Source of the DNA: Meiothermus sp.
GTDB lineage: Bacteria > Deinococcota > Deinococci > Deinococcales > Thermaceae
NCBI RefSeq assembly: GCF_026004075.1
Contig: NZ_BPIK01000001.1
Location: 1,094,041 to 1,158,040 of the forward strand
Direction of reading: 5' to 3'
DNA length: 64,000 nt
Part shown: positions 26,242 through 35,609 of the stretch, one piece after another
Layout of the letters: every line of letters starts with the position of its first letter
Numbering within the stretch: position 1 is the stretch's first letter
Made by a program: the position numbers and the translations under genes
Notes under the pieces: model-generated
The model's input: only the letters and a program-made list of their open reading frames with translations
The model's database searches: none
What the model was told of the DNA's origin: nothing

Positions 26242-27474
26242 ATGATCGCGCGCTACGTCCTCACCAGTACCTGCCTCAACACCGGAACCATGAGCCTAAC
26301 TCAGCCGCTGCGGGTTTTTTTGCAAGGCAAAGACCGCGTCACCCTGAAGGACGAGGAGGGTGAGACCTATGATGTTGGCGTTAACTGGGCCAAAAACCGT
26401 ATCGAGGGCCTCGAGCCCTACTACACCAAGCGGCGACTGGGTGTAAACGACAAAATCCTTTTGCATCTGGAGGGTAACCAGATTGTACTAGAGGCGCTTA
26501 CGCCTGCAGCCAAACCAGCTCGGCCCCGTCACGCAGAGGCCAAGTCGCCGTCGGCTGCTCGGTCGTCCGCTGCCGGTGCGCCAACGGGCGAGCGATCCGC
26601 CGGTGAACAGCGGCCCTGGCCGTCTGTCCCTACTGGGGATCGTCCGGCCGGTGAACAGCGATCCTGGGTCTCTGGGGAGGAGTCCCTGCCAGAGAAGCCC
26701 GAAAAGCGGGTGAAGGTCACACCCTACCCGAAAGAAGTCATTTTCCCGCATAAGCCCGTTGCTAGCGAGACGCCTGCCTTTTCGGCTGACCTCGAGGCCC
26801 TGGGGTTTTCGCGCGAATCGAGCAGCGCACCCTGGGTATTTCGAGCTGCGCTTGGCCGCCGAACCTTCCATCTGGCGCTGGCCAAGTTTGGTGAGATGGA
26901 AGCCAAAGAACTGCTGGCCTATCGCCAGCAAGGCCGGGTACAGTATGCCGCTATCGTGGCGGGAGAGTCCTCCAAGCCCGAGGCTCTGGCAGAGATTGCT
27001 GCCGTGCGACCCTCGGGTCTAGCACAGACTGGCCTGGGCTTCGTCTCGCCCGAAGCCTTGCAGCGGCTGGTCAAGCTGCACAGCGTTTTCCCGGTAGGGC
27101 CCTTGGATATCGAGCGCCTCTTGCGAGAGGGCCGGATCGATCTGGAAGCCATTCAGAACCTCGAGCAGGAAATTTCGGGTGCGTTGCGCGAGCGCAGCCA
27201 CTTCTCGGCGGTGCTTACCCTGCTGGCCGACCAGCCGCCCCAAAAAGTTTTTTTGCTGGCTGACCTGATGCCCATGGCGCGGGAGATGAACCTCGAGGCT
27301 GACCAACTGCAAAAAGTGCTCGAGAGCCTTAGCAAACCGCCTTTCCTGCTTTTGAAGCGTCTTTCGCCGGGTGAATTCTTGATGCGTCAGTCGGTTGAGC
27401 AGACGCTGGCCGACTGGATTGAATATGCCCAGGTAATGACCCGCCGCCTGCAGGGAGTTCTGCGCGAGCCATAG
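26242..27474 (+). CDS. Unknown protein with tandem 16-residue repeats
   Basis: Predicted 410-residue protein that I do not recognise. Residues 1-90 are a compact beta-rich block (PLRVFLQGKDRVTLKDEEGETYDVGV...KRRLGVNDKILLHLEGNQ), perhaps a nucleic-acid-binding barrel. Residues about 95-165 are low complexity and include two copies of a 16-residue unit (PTGERSAGEQRPWPSV and PTGDRPAGEQRSWVSG). The C-terminal 240 residues are mixed alpha-beta with long helices (RIDLEAIQNLEQEISGALRERS) and FGEMEAKELLAYRQQGRV. ATG 26242 has AGGAAA upstream; longer upstream frames only overlap the exonuclease gene. Its position next to an exonuclease suggests DNA metabolism, but this is only context. Confidence 0.75.
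   Translation: MIARYVLTSTCLNTGTMSLTQPLRVFLQGKDRVTLKDEEGETYDVGVNWAKNRIEGLEPYYTKRRLGVNDKILLHLEGNQIVLEALTPAAKPARPRHAEAKSPSAARSSAAGAPTGERSAGEQRPWPSVPTGDRPAGEQRSWVSGEESLPEKPEKRVKVTPYPKEVIFPHKPVASETPAFSADLEALGFSRESSSAPWVFRAALGRRTFHLALAKFGEMEAKELLAYRQQGRVQYAAIVAGESSKPEALAEIAAVRPSGLAQTGLGFVSPEALQRLVKLHSVFPVGPLDIERLLREGRIDLEAIQNLEQEISGALRERSHFSAVLTLLADQPPQKVFLLADLMPMAREMNLEADQLQKVLESLSKPPFLLLKRLSPGEFLMRQSVEQTLADWIEYAQVMTRRLQGVLREP
26581..26676 (+). repeat. Two tandem 48-bp coding repeats
   Basis: Units at 26581-26628 and 26629-26676 encode 16-residue segments that both contain AGEQR. They differ at many bases, so the duplication is old or conserved at protein level. Confidence 0.7.
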
Positions 27475-27515
27475 GAACAACGATACAGTGCCCCTAAATA
27501 CGCCCAGGAACCTCG

Positions 27516-27956
27516 CTAGGTGAATAGTGACTTAAGGCGGGCCTCGAGGCTATCTGCTGCTTTTTGGCTCATGGTGAGCCTGAGCTTGAGAATCAGTTTA
27601 CGGCTCCACTCTTCCAGCGCCTTTATATCCTCTTTGTGCTCGACCTCCAATACAAACTGGGAGGCCTGCTCTCCAAGTTCTTCCTGAAGGATGGTTAGCA
27701 GTCGGGCTTTGGTTATGGTGAGCGGATTGGGCGAATCTATGAGTGGGCGGGCTGGTTCCTGGTTTGTGCTTACCTTTTCAATCAGGCCTTGCTCGAGCAG
27801 GTGGGTCAGTAATTGCTGCTGAATCTCTGGGGCGAGCTGGGTTCGCTGGGCCAGAACTAGATCGCTGACCGCTTCCTGACAAAGGGTACAGACCAGCCGC
27901 TCCTCCCGATTAAGGAAGATATCCAGGACTTTGCTGGTCTGGCGGTAGAAGTGCAT
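27516..27956 (-). CDS. Hypothetical helical protein
   Basis: Predicted 146-residue soluble protein of unknown family. It is strongly helical, with CTLCQEAVSDLV near residue 23, a central DSPNPLTITKARLLTILQEELGEQ stretch and a charged C terminus (KAADSLEARLKSLF). It overlaps the upstream membrane protein gene (ATGA), so translation is coupled and the two probably act together. An open frame extending upstream is only the other frame of that gene. Confidence 0.75.
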   Translation of the reverse strand: MHFYRQTSKVLDIFLNREERLVCTLCQEAVSDLVLAQRTQLAPEIQQQLLTHLLEQGLIEKVSTNQEPARPLIDSPNPLTITKARLLTILQEELGEQASQFVLEVEHKEDIKALEEWSRKLILKLRLTMSQKAADSLEARLKSLFT

Positions 27957-28258
27957 CAGCCCTCGAGCGCCTTCAATATGGCCTGCACCAACCGCAGCAC
28001 CAGCAACACAAAGACCGCTCCAAAAAGCAGTATCAAAGCCATGATGACCAGCAGGGTATCGGTCGGGCGGCTCCAGGTCAGGATACCCACCAGCAGGTAC
28101 CCCAGCGTAAAGAAGACGACCAGGGCGTTGAGCTGGGTCAGCCGCTCCCCGATAATACCCCCCGGTGCCTGGCCCTTGACCTGAAAGCCGGTGTAGGTGT
28201 TGTATACCATTAAGAGTAAGCCCAGCACTAAAAGAACCTGTACCGTCGAACCCCCCAC
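27956..28258 (-). CDS. Small membrane protein, three predicted spans
   Basis: Predicted 100-residue protein with hydrophobic segments VLLVLGLLLMVYNTYTGF, LVVFFTLGYLLVGILTW and LLVIMALILLFGAVFVLLVL. The GTG start has no clear ribosome site. A perfect TATAAT lies 31 bases upstream on the minus strand (28295-28290), although no good -35 box is seen. Family not recognised; paired with the overlapping downstream gene. Confidence 0.75.
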   Translation of the reverse strand: MGGSTVQVLLVLGLLLMVYNTYTGFQVKGQAPGGIIGERLTQLNALVVFFTLGYLLVGILTWSRPTDTLLVIMALILLFGAVFVLLVLRLVQAILKALEG

Positions 28259-28331
28259 AATGCCGCTGACGAAAGGTGTTTATACGAACATTATAAAGCA
28301 TCGGGGCCTGCTTTTTGGTGTGGACGTAACG

Positions 28332-28357
28332 AAAAACCCACCGGATGACCCGGTGGG
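28332..28357 (-). terminator. Rho-independent terminator of icd
   Basis: On the minus strand CCCACCGG and CCGGTGGG form an 8-bp stem around a five-base loop, followed by five T. It begins 18 bases after the icd stop. Confidence 0.92.
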
Positions 28358-28375
28358 CGGCCTGGGTGGTGCAGT

Positions 28376-29650
28376 TTACATATTTTCGATCAGGGCCTGG
28401 CCGAACTCACTGCACTTGAGCAGCGTTGCGTTGCGGCCTTCGGCCACCATCAGACGATGGAAGTCGTAGGTAACCCGGCCCTGTGCGATGGTTTTGGTCA
28501 TGGCATGGATAATCAAATCGGCGGCCTCTGTCCAGCCCAAATAGCGCAGCATCATCTCGCCGGAAAGAATCACCGAACTGGGGTTGACTTGGTCTTTGCC
28601 CGCATACTTGGGGGCAGTGCCGTGGGTAGCCTCGAAGACAGCATGTCCGGTGTAGTAGTTTACGTTAGACCCTGGCGCAATCCCGATACCGCCAACCTGA
28701 GCAGCCAGGGCGTCGGAGATGTAATCACCGTTCAGGTTGAGGGTAGCAATCACGCTATACTCGGAAGGCCGCAATAGAATCTGCTGTAGGAAATTGTCGG
28801 CGATCATGTCCTTCACCACGATTTGCTTGCCGGTTTTGGGGTTGGTGAAGGTTTGCCAAGGGCCACCGTCCAGATCTACAGCACCGTACTTGTTCTTGAC
28901 TAGAGCATACCCCCAGTCACGGAAAGCCCCCTCGGTAAACTTCATAATGTTGCCCTTGTGCACCAGCGTTACCGAGGGTAGGTCGTTGTCAATAGCGTAG
29001 TTGAGGGCGGCTTCCACCAGGCGATGCGTACCCTCTTCCGATACCGGTTTGATACCGATGCCGGAAGTTTCGGGGAAGCGAATTTTGCTGTAAGGCTTGG
29101 GAAATTCGGCTTTGAACCACTCGAGGAATCTCTTAACTTCGGGGCTGTCCTTGGGAAACTCGATGCCAGCGTAAATGTCTTCGGTGTTTTCCCGGAAAAT
29201 TACCATGTTGACTAACTCCGGGTGGCGCACCGGGCTGGGCACCCCCTCGAACCACTGCACCGGGCGCACACATGCGTAGAGGTCGAGTTCCTGACGCAGG
29301 GCTACGTTGATGGAGCGAATACCACCCCCAACCGGTGTGGTGAGCGGCCCTTTAATGGCGACCAGATACTCGCGGATGAACTCGAGGGTCTCTTCCGGGA
29401 GCCAGATGGCCTCACCATAAACCTCATTGGCTTTCTCGCCTGCATAAATTTCCGCCCAGGCGATTTTGCGCCTGCCGCCGTAGGCTTTGGCTACCGCGGC
29501 GTCTAGTACGGGTTGCGCGGCTCGCCAGATATCGGGGCCGGTGCCGTCGCCCTCGATGAAGCCCACAATGGGATGGTCGGGTACGCGGAGCTTGCCATCG
29601 TGGATGGAAATCTTTTCGCCAGCAGGAACCGAGATTTTTTTGTATGCCAT
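28376..29650 (-). CDS. icd: Isocitrate dehydrogenase (NADP type)
   Basis: Predicted 424-residue enzyme of the citric acid cycle, converting isocitrate to 2-oxoglutarate. The substrate loop [22 protein letters not shown] carries the key Ser and Arg residues; [12 protein letters not shown] opens the fold, [14 protein letters not shown] holds the metal aspartates and HGTAPKYAG contacts the cofactor. The length and order resemble the E. coli-type homodimeric enzyme. Stands alone with its own terminator. The NADP preference is assumed from overall similarity. Confidence 0.95.
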   Translation of the reverse strand: MAYKKISVPAGEKISIHDGKLRVPDHPIVGFIEGDGTGPDIWRAAQPVLDAAVAKAYGGRRKIAWAEIYAGEKANEVYGEAIWLPEETLEFIREYLVAIKGPLTTPVGGGIRSINVALRQELDLYACVRPVQWFEGVPSPVRHPELVNMVIFRENTEDIYAGIEFPKDSPEVKRFLEWFKAEFPKPYSKIRFPETSGIGIKPVSEEGTHRLVEAALNYAIDNDLPSVTLVHKGNIMKFTEGAFRDWGYALVKNKYGAVDLDGGPWQTFTNPKTGKQIVVKDMIADNFLQQILLRPSEYSVIATLNLNGDYISDALAAQVGGIGIAPGSNVNYYTGHAVFEATHGTAPKYAGKDQVNPSSVILSGEMMLRYLGWTEAADLIIHAMTKTIAQGRVTYDFHRLMVAEGRNATLLKCSEFGQALIENM

Positions 29651-29805
29651 AGCTCTAAAAGCATATCAGAATGGGAGTTCTTACAGTGACCCGGATGGTA
29701 CGGAATTTTGAGCGCTTCTCGGAAGGAAGGCTGCCATGCCGGATTGAAAAAGATGGCCTCATACGAAAAATGCCATTTTGAATCGCGAAGCGCCCGGGCC
29801 CGAGC

Positions 29806-30066
29806 TCACAGCTTCCAAACCGCAACCACACTGGGGTCAATGGGCGTTATCTGATGGGAGCCCTGGAGGTGTGCCCCCTCGCCTTTGCGCAGGTGGAGGT
29901 AGCTGCGATCGGGAAGATCAATGACCACCTCGCCCTCGAGCACCACATACAGGTGTGGTTCATCCACCTGGCGCGGTTCGGCGAGCAAAAGGGTAGTAAA
30001 ATCCTCCAGACCCGGAAAGCGCGCCTGTCCTTGATGCTTGGCAAGCCGCACGAGGTGGAGTTTCAT
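29806..30066 (-). CDS. Small cupin-domain protein
   Basis: Predicted 86-residue single cupin barrel (HLYVVLEGEVVIDLPDRSYLHLRKGEGAHLQGSHQI). The motif has His residues at the expected ends but is short. It starts five bases after the topA stop on the same strand, so it is the tail of a topA transcript. Ligand or enzymatic role cannot be told. Confidence 0.8.
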   Translation of the reverse strand: MKLHLVRLAKHQGQARFPGLEDFTTLLLAEPRQVDEPHLYVVLEGEVVIDLPDRSYLHLRKGEGAHLQGSHQITPIDPSVVAVWKL

Positions 30067-30071
30067 GCTCG

Positions 30072-32570
30072 CTAAGCTCCTACGGTTTCGGCTTCTTTGC
30101 GGGCTTTGCCGTACTCCATGCGCAGCTTGAACATGGCCTGGCGGAAGAGCTTCAAAACGGCTTCTTCAGGCTGATTGAGCGCTTTGGCTACGGCAGCCAC
30201 CTGCTTTTGCTGGCCCTGGGTGCGGCGGGCTACTTCGGCCTGCTCAGAGGTGAGACCCACCTTGCTGATTAAGGGCTCGAGGTCAGCCCAGGTTGCCCCA
30301 GACTTGGTGTTACTTTTGGCCTTGCCTTTGGCTTTACGGGTGGTTTTGGCGCTGCTTTTGGAGCCACGCTGGCCCAGGGTCTTTAGATCGGGCCCGCCGT
30401 AGCGCTCGCAGCCCGGGTTGGAGCAAGCCCGCTTGCCCGAGCGGCCTTTGGCTACCTCGTTCCAGCCACACAAAGGACACTTGTCGGGCAGCAAGGGGTC
30501 GAACGACAAAAAGTCACAGGCTGGACTGTTACAGCGGAAGTAGGGCTTGCCCCGCTTGCTGGTTTTTTGCACGACCTCGCCCGCATGGCATTTGGGGCAT
30601 TCGATCCCGGTGGAAGGGGCTTCGTCGCGGGTGTATTTGCACTCGGGGTAGCGGCTACAGCTAATAAAGCTGCCATAGCGGCCATGCCGGCGTACCAACT
30701 GCCCTACCTGGCAGGCGGGACAGGCTTCTCCTAGAGGCTCAGGTTCTTTTTTGAGCTCGAGCCGCTCGGTGTGCTTGCATTCGGGATAGCCAGTGCAGCC
30801 CAAAAACTGACCAAACCTCGAGACCTTGAGCTCCATGGGCCGCCCGCACTTGGGGCAGAGCTTCTGGGGAACCTTGGCAAAGTCTTTGAGGAAGGGCTCG
30901 TAAAACTCCCGCACCACCTTGGGCCAGGCAGCTTTGCCCTCTTCGATTTCGTCGAGGCGAGACTCGAGCTGGGCAGTAAAGTCGTAGGCCACCACGTCGG
31001 GGAAGCTCTTGACCAGATAGCCTGTTACCTCGCGGCCCAGTGGGGTGGGTTTCAGCGATTTACCGGCACGCTCGAGGTAACCCCGGCGCTCGAGGGTATC
31101 AATGGTGGGGGCGTAAGTGGAGGGCCGTCCAATGCCCATCTCCTCGAGGGTTTTAACCAGACTGGCGTCGGTATAGCGCGGAGGCGGTTCGGTGAAATGT
31201 TGCTCGGGGGTTACTTCCAGCAACCTGGCCAGTGCATTTTCCTGCAGAGGGGGGAGCTGATTCTCGGCATCGTCACCTTCTTCACGCCCGTACACCCGCA
31301 AGTAGCCATCGAACTTGAGCACCGACCCCACGGCCCGGAAGACTAGGTCTTGGCCGCCGATATTCACCGTAGTTTGGTCAAAGATGGCAGGGGTCATCTG
31401 GGAGGCTACAAAACGCTGCCAGATAAGCTTGTAAAGTTTGTACTCTTCCTCGCTAAGGTGCTTGCGCAGCGCGTCCGGGGTGCGCTGGGTGGAAGTGGGA
31501 CGGATGGCTTCGTGTGCTTCCTGCGCATTGGCGGCTTTTTTGCTGGCAAAAAAGTTGGGTTTCTCGGGTAGATAAGCCGGGCCAAAATGGTTCGGAATGA
31601 ACTCGCGTACTTCGGCCAGGGCCTCTTGTGAGACTCGAGTGGAGTCGGTGCGCATGTAAGTGATGAGGCCCACGGTGCCCTCGGGCAGATCTACCCCTTC
31701 ATAGAGCTTCTGGGCTACACGCATGGTACGGCTGGCCGTCCAGCCCAGCTGGCTGCTGGCAGCCTGCTGTAGGGTGGAAGTAATGAAGGGTGGGGGGGCA
31801 TTGCGGCGCCGCTCGCGTCGCTCGATGCTGCTGATACGGTAATTTTGTAGGGCCTTCGCCTGCTGTACGATATCCTGGGCTTGCTGCTCAGTGGTAATCA
31901 GGAATTTCTCGCCAGACTGAACCCGCTCCTGGCCCACGCTGTAAAGCATGGCCTTGAACTGCTGGTTCTCCGACTCAAAGAGACCCTCTATACTCCAGTA
32001 TTCCTGTGGAACAAAGGCCTCGATCTCCTGTTCCCGTTCGACCAAAAGCCGTAGCGCAACCGACTGTACCCGGCCCGCCGATAGGGCCCGGCGCCTGAAT
32101 TCCATACTGAGCACTGGTGAGAGCTGATAACCCACCAGTCGGTCGAGCACCCTGCGGGCTTGTTGGGCATCTACCAGGCTCAAATCGATGGGGCGTGGGT
32201 TCTGCACAGCAGCCCGAACCACCTTGGGGGTAATTTCGTGAAACTCCACCCGCAAGGGGGTTTGGGGGTCGAGGCCCAGCAGTCGAGCTACATGCCAGCC
32301 GATGGCTTCGCCCTCGCGGTCGGGGTCAGTTGCGATGAGCACCCGTTTGCCTCGAGCGGCCCGCTTGAGCTCGTTTACTACCGGCTGCTTATCTTTTTTA
32401 ACCTCGTACTGGGGCGTAAAATCTGCCCGAATATCCACACCTAGCTCGCGCTCGGGTAAATCGGCCACATGGCCCTTGCTGGCCCGCACCTCATACCCAG
32501 CCCCCAGCATTTTTTGAATGCTTTTTGCTTTGGCGGGTGATTCCACTACAATTAAGGTTGAATCCGGCAT
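30072..32570 (-). CDS. topA: DNA topoisomerase I
   Basis: Predicted 832-residue type IA topoisomerase that relaxes negative supercoils. The TOPRIM domain opens VVESPAKAKSIQKML and contains the acidic triad DPDREGEAIGWH; the active tyrosine is in GLITYMRTDSTRVS. The C-terminal part has four Cys4 zinc ribbons (for example CPKCGRPM...CTGYPEC, and CPLCG...CSNPGC) and ends in a Lys-rich linker and a helical tail. ATG 32570 matches the usual PDSTLIVVESPAK start and lies seven bases after a TATACT box, pointing to a leaderless message. Confidence 0.96.
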   Translation of the reverse strand: MPDSTLIVVESPAKAKSIQKMLGAGYEVRASKGHVADLPERELGVDIRADFTPQYEVKKDKQPVVNELKRAARGKRVLIATDPDREGEAIGWHVARLLGLDPQTPLRVEFHEITPKVVRAAVQNPRPIDLSLVDAQQARRVLDRLVGYQLSPVLSMEFRRRALSAGRVQSVALRLLVEREQEIEAFVPQEYWSIEGLFESENQQFKAMLYSVGQERVQSGEKFLITTEQQAQDIVQQAKALQNYRISSIERRERRRNAPPPFITSTLQQAASSQLGWTASRTMRVAQKLYEGVDLPEGTVGLITYMRTDSTRVSQEALAEVREFIPNHFGPAYLPEKPNFFASKKAANAQEAHEAIRPTSTQRTPDALRKHLSEEEYKLYKLIWQRFVASQMTPAIFDQTTVNIGGQDLVFRAVGSVLKFDGYLRVYGREEGDDAENQLPPLQENALARLLEVTPEQHFTEPPPRYTDASLVKTLEEMGIGRPSTYAPTIDTLERRGYLERAGKSLKPTPLGREVTGYLVKSFPDVVAYDFTAQLESRLDEIEEGKAAWPKVVREFYEPFLKDFAKVPQKLCPKCGRPMELKVSRFGQFLGCTGYPECKHTERLELKKEPEPLGEACPACQVGQLVRRHGRYGSFISCSRYPECKYTRDEAPSTGIECPKCHAGEVVQKTSKRGKPYFRCNSPACDFLSFDPLLPDKCPLCGWNEVAKGRSGKRACSNPGCERYGGPDLKTLGQRGSKSSAKTTRKAKGKAKSNTKSGATWADLEPLISKVGLTSEQAEVARRTQGQQKQVAAVAKALNQPEEAVLKLFRQAMFKLRMEYGKARKEAETVGA

Positions 32571-32577
32571 ACGGCTA

Positions 32578-32609
32578 AGTATATGGAGGAGGTACGGTCT
32601 GTTTGTCAA
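32578..32609 (-). promoter_or_regulatory. Candidate topA promoter (leaderless)
   Basis: On the minus strand TTGACA (32609-32604) and TATACT (32583-32578) flank a 20-base spacer, longer than the ideal 17. The -10 box ends seven bases before the ATG, so transcription would start at the start codon. No ribosome binding site is present, which agrees. Confidence 0.5.
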
Positions 32610-32683
32610 GTGCGCTCCCGACACAAAGCCTCGAGCCTAGTATGAAAATGATCAGTACCAGTCGGGTTTTTGGGCCTATTTTA

Positions 32684-32734
32684 GCTCTTAGGGGTGATGG
32701 TCTCCAAAGAGCCAAATTGTGAGAAAAGACTCAC
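32684..32734 (+). other. Two adjacent inverted repeats in an intergenic region
   Basis: GCTCTT (32684-32689) pairs with AAGAGC (32707-32712), and the stem can extend inward with one mismatch. GTGAG (32719-32723) and CTCAC (32730-32734) pair around AAAAGA. They lie between divergent topA and a small gene. They could be part of an untranslated RNA or operators; no T run follows. Confidence 0.3.
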
Positions 32735-32804
32735 GAAAGTGCGGCTACGCCTGATAACGCTCGCGTTTACGCGTGTTGCACGGAATTTCCAGCTATCCTG
32801 AGGT

Positions 32805-33113
32805 ATGTCCATCGAAGTGCGGATTCAAAAACTACTGGTGCAGATAGAAACGGAAAGCTTTCGTCTGTGTCGGGTTGAGTCCCACCCGGCTTTTAAGTCA
32901 TGGTTGAGCAAAGAACCTCGGCTAGGCGAAGGTCTGGTCAGCGTGCGCAAGTTCTGGAAAATCTTTTGTGATGACGCAAGCCATAACGACCCCCTTATAC
33001 CCCAATACATCGAACAGCTCGAAAAGGCCACCTCTGACCTCGCTCAAAGTCTCGACCTGATGTACACGGCACTGGGCTTCGAAGAGCCCAACTGTGCGCA
33101 GAACCCTAACTAA
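32805..33113 (+). CDS. Hypothetical protein
   Basis: Predicted 102-residue soluble, largely helical protein (IEVRIQKLLVQIETESFRL, VSVRKFWKIFCDDASH, YIEQLEKATSDLAQSLDLMY). Two cysteines and several tryptophans but no known motif. TGAGGT before the ATG and a TATCCT box just upstream support the start. Convergent with the CoA-transferase gene. Family not recognised. Confidence 0.65.
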   Translation: MSIEVRIQKLLVQIETESFRLCRVESHPAFKSWLSKEPRLGEGLVSVRKFWKIFCDDASHNDPLIPQYIEQLEKATSDLAQSLDLMYTALGFEEPNCAQNPN

Positions 33114-33137
33114 GCGCCTTCTGGTAATCGCGCCGAA

Positions 33138-34505
33138 CTAGTGCGGGGCTGAAAATCCGGGGTAGCTTTTGGGTAGCAACCCCCGTTCGTAAGCAGCCCG
33201 GCTTAGCTCCTCGCGGAAGTTGGGATGCGCGATGCTAATAAGGGCCTGAGCGCGCTCACGCAGGCTTTTGCCGAAGAGTTCGGCTACGCCATACTCGGTT
33301 ACCACATAGTGTACATCGGCCCGGGTAGTTACAACGCCAGCGCCGGTTTTGAGCAACGAGACGATGCGACTAAAAGCACCGTTCTTGCCGCTGCTGGGCA
33401 AAGCAATAATCGGCTTACCCCCATTGCTGGCCGCGGCTCCGCGAATGAAGTCGAGCTGACCGCCAAAACCGGAGTAAATACGGGGGCCGATGGAGTCGGC
33501 GCAGACCTGCCCGGTGAGGTCGACCTCGAGCGCCGAGTTGATGGCAATCATATTGTCGTTTCGGGCCACGTTAAAAGGATTGTTGACCCAGTCGGCGGGC
33601 CGCATCTCGAAGAGGGGGTTGTTATGCACGAAGCGATACAACCGCTCGGAGCCCAGCACAAAAGTACCCACCACCTTACCGGGCAACAGGGTTTTCCGTT
33701 GTCCAGTTACAATACCCTTTTCCAGGGCTTCCATCACCCCATCTGATACCATCTCGGTGTGAATGCCCAGGTCCTGGCGACCAGATAGGTTGGCCAGAAC
33801 GGCATCGGGGATGGCCCCAATGCCCATTTGCAAAGTACAGCCATCGTCGATGAGGTCGGCTACGTACTTACCAATTTTAGCTTCGACTTCCCCATAGGTG
33901 TCTCGGGGTAGCACTGGAAGCGGAAAGTCCACTTCTACGAAGGCCGCAAACTTCGAGACGTGCACAAAGGTATCGCCCAACGTGCGTGGCATCTGTGGAT
34001 TGACCAGCGCAATAACCCGCCGAGCGGTTTCTACTGCAGCCTTGGCCGCAATTACCTCTACACCCAGGCTTACAAAGCCAAACTCATCCGGAGGTGAAAC
34101 CTGCACCAGCGCATAATCCAGGGGCAGTACGCCCCGCTTGAACAACCAGGGCACCTGGTGTAGCGAGATGGGTACGTAATCTGCCCGGCCCGAGTTGACG
34201 GCCTCCCGGTCGGCAGGGCCTACAAACAGTGAACGCCGACGAAAGTGTCCTTCCATCTCGGGGGCCAGAAAAGGGTCTGAGCCAAGCTGCAGCACATGCA
34301 CCAACTCGACGTTTTCCAGCTCGTCCTTACGCTGGGCCAGCGCCTCCAGCAGGGGTGTGGGGGTAGCGGCGTTGCCCGAGACAAAGACCCTCGAGTGGCT
34401 TTTAATCATGCCGGCAGCCTCCTCCAAGCTGGCTAGCTTGCTTTGATAGACCTTCTCGACCGCACTCCTGCCAAGGGCCTTCCCAGTTCGTGAAATCGCT
34501 TCCAT
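33138..34505 (-). CDS. Acetyl-CoA hydrolase/transferase family protein
   Basis: Predicted 455-residue CoA-transferase of the Cat1/Cat2 type, which moves CoA between acyl groups or hydrolyses acetyl-CoA. Conserved pieces include FVSGNAATPTPLLEALAQR, MGIGAIPDAVL, the catalytic-glutamate region NSALEVDLTGQV, GFGGQLDFIRGAA and the C-terminal VVTEYGVAELFGKSLRERA. ATG 34505 is preferred: TACTAT ends seven bases before it (leaderless), while a second ATG at 34514 sits inside that box. Substrate could be acetate, 4-hydroxybutyrate or succinate. Confidence 0.88.
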   Translation of the reverse strand: MEAISRTGKALGRSAVEKVYQSKLASLEEAAGMIKSHSRVFVSGNAATPTPLLEALAQRKDELENVELVHVLQLGSDPFLAPEMEGHFRRRSLFVGPADREAVNSGRADYVPISLHQVPWLFKRGVLPLDYALVQVSPPDEFGFVSLGVEVIAAKAAVETARRVIALVNPQMPRTLGDTFVHVSKFAAFVEVDFPLPVLPRDTYGEVEAKIGKYVADLIDDGCTLQMGIGAIPDAVLANLSGRQDLGIHTEMVSDGVMEALEKGIVTGQRKTLLPGKVVGTFVLGSERLYRFVHNNPLFEMRPADWVNNPFNVARNDNMIAINSALEVDLTGQVCADSIGPRIYSGFGGQLDFIRGAAASNGGKPIIALPSSGKNGAFSRIVSLLKTGAGVVTTRADVHYVVTEYGVAELFGKSLRERAQALISIAHPNFREELSRAAYERGLLPKSYPGFSAPH

Positions 34506-34545
34506 AACCCTCATAGTAGCGCGGTTTGCTCAGGACAGATGCCCG

Positions 34546-34569
34546 TGGGCGTATAGACCGTAACGCCCA
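34546..34569. promoter_or_regulatory. Inverted repeat upstream of the CoA-transferase gene
   Basis: TGGGCGT (34546-34552) and ACGCCCA (34563-34569) are perfect inverted 7-mers with ten bases between. It lies about 40 bases upstream of the predicted start, where a repressor or activator could bind. Nothing else was recognised between 34506 and 34764. Confidence 0.4.
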
Positions 34570-34764
34570 TATAACGCTCGAGCCGCTACCCTCTTACCAG
34601 GTTCGTTTAGTGGTGAAGAGCTTGAGCGAAGGAAGAAGGAAGATGTTATTTTCGCCTAGCGTAGCCAGGGGGTGCTTTGGGTTTAAAAAAGAAAGCCTTT
34701 CGAAGATCTTAGTTTGACGATTAGCTTTATTTGAACCAGGTATTAAGCCATGAAAGGGGGCGTC

Positions 34765-34956
34765 GTGAACCCAAAAGCGGTGACACTGATTGTTCGCATT
34801 TGGCAAGGCCCTGACGGCGCCGCCAAAGTTTCGGTCAAACCCACCGAGGGTGGGCCAACCCAATACTTCCCCAGCCTGGAAGCGCTCATGCGCTACCTCG
34901 AGCAGGCCCAAGAAAAAATTGAAGCAGCCCCCGAATCGTCCGACGGATTGCGCTAG
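34765..34956 (+). CDS. Small hypothetical protein
   Basis: Predicted 63-residue protein starting MNPKAVTLIVRIWQGPDGAAKVSVKPTEGG and ending in a helix (LEALMRYLEQAQEKIEAA). GTG 34765 is chosen because AAAGGGGG lies six bases upstream; an ATG five codons earlier overlaps that site. The stop codon shares bases with the stop of the convergent DUF502 gene (CTAG). The beta-sheet then helix pattern suggests a small folded domain, family unknown. Confidence 0.65.
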   Translation: MNPKAVTLIVRIWQGPDGAAKVSVKPTEGGPTQYFPSLEALMRYLEQAQEKIEAAPESSDGLR

Positions 34957-35609
34957 TGTGGATCGGAAGACAAAGGGCCTGTTTCAATTAATTGCTTTAC
35001 TCGGTTGTTGGGCAGAATAAAGCCTGCTGAAACGACGTACTTGAGAGCGTCTTCGATGCTCAGGTCCAAAGGAATCACATCTGCGGTAGGAACTATGATA
35101 GCCATTCCAGAAGCCGGAACAGGGCTGGTGGGTACTAGTACCACGGTGTAGCCTTCTGGCAGGGGTGAAAGCCGCTTGCCCACTTCTGGACTGGCTATAA
35201 AACACAATGTATACAGGCCCTTGCGGGGGTACTCGATAAGTGCAGCGCGCTGAAACTGCACTTCGGGCTGGCCCAGCAAAGTGTGGGCGATTTGCTGGAC
35301 CGCATTGTATACCTCGCGCACCAGAGGGATGGTTTTGATACTGCGGTCGATCGCTCCTAGAATGAGCCGTCCCACATAGTTGCCGGCCAGCGCACCTACT
35401 AGGGTTACAAGGCCAAGTGTGGCGAGGATGCCCAGAATGGGCAGAAAAGGCAAAAGCCAACGGGAAGGTTCGGCGTCGATGGTTCTCAGGATGCCCCCAA
35501 TGAAATTGTTCGACCAGCTGTATACCCACCACAAGAAGTACATCGTTACCGTGATGGGTAGCGTGGATAACAAGCCGGTAAGAAAGTAGCGGCGAAGTCG
35601 AGCGGCCAT
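34953..35609 (-). CDS. DUF502 membrane protein
   Basis: Predicted 218-residue protein. Two membrane spans near the N terminus (LLSTLPITVTMYFLWWVY and LPILGILATLGLVTLVGALAG) are followed by GAIDRSIKTIPLVREVYNAVQQIAHTLLG and a soluble domain with SPVPASGMAIIVP, all characteristic of DUF502. Function of the family is unknown. ATG 35609 has TTGAGGT just before it. Confidence 0.92.
   Translation of the reverse strand: MAARLRRYFLTGLLSTLPITVTMYFLWWVYSWSNNFIGGILRTIDAEPSRWLLPFLPILGILATLGLVTLVGALAGNYVGRLILGAIDRSIKTIPLVREVYNAVQQIAHTLLGQPEVQFQRAALIEYPRKGLYTLCFIASPEVGKRLSPLPEGYTVVLVPTSPVPASGMAIIVPTADVIPLDLSIEDALKYVVSAGFILPNNRVKQLIETGPLSSDPH

Noticed and set aside
29655-29840. 61-codon minus-strand frame between icd and the cupin gene
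   Set aside because: No ribosome site, overlaps the cupin gene end, and amino acid composition is unlike neighbouring proteins.
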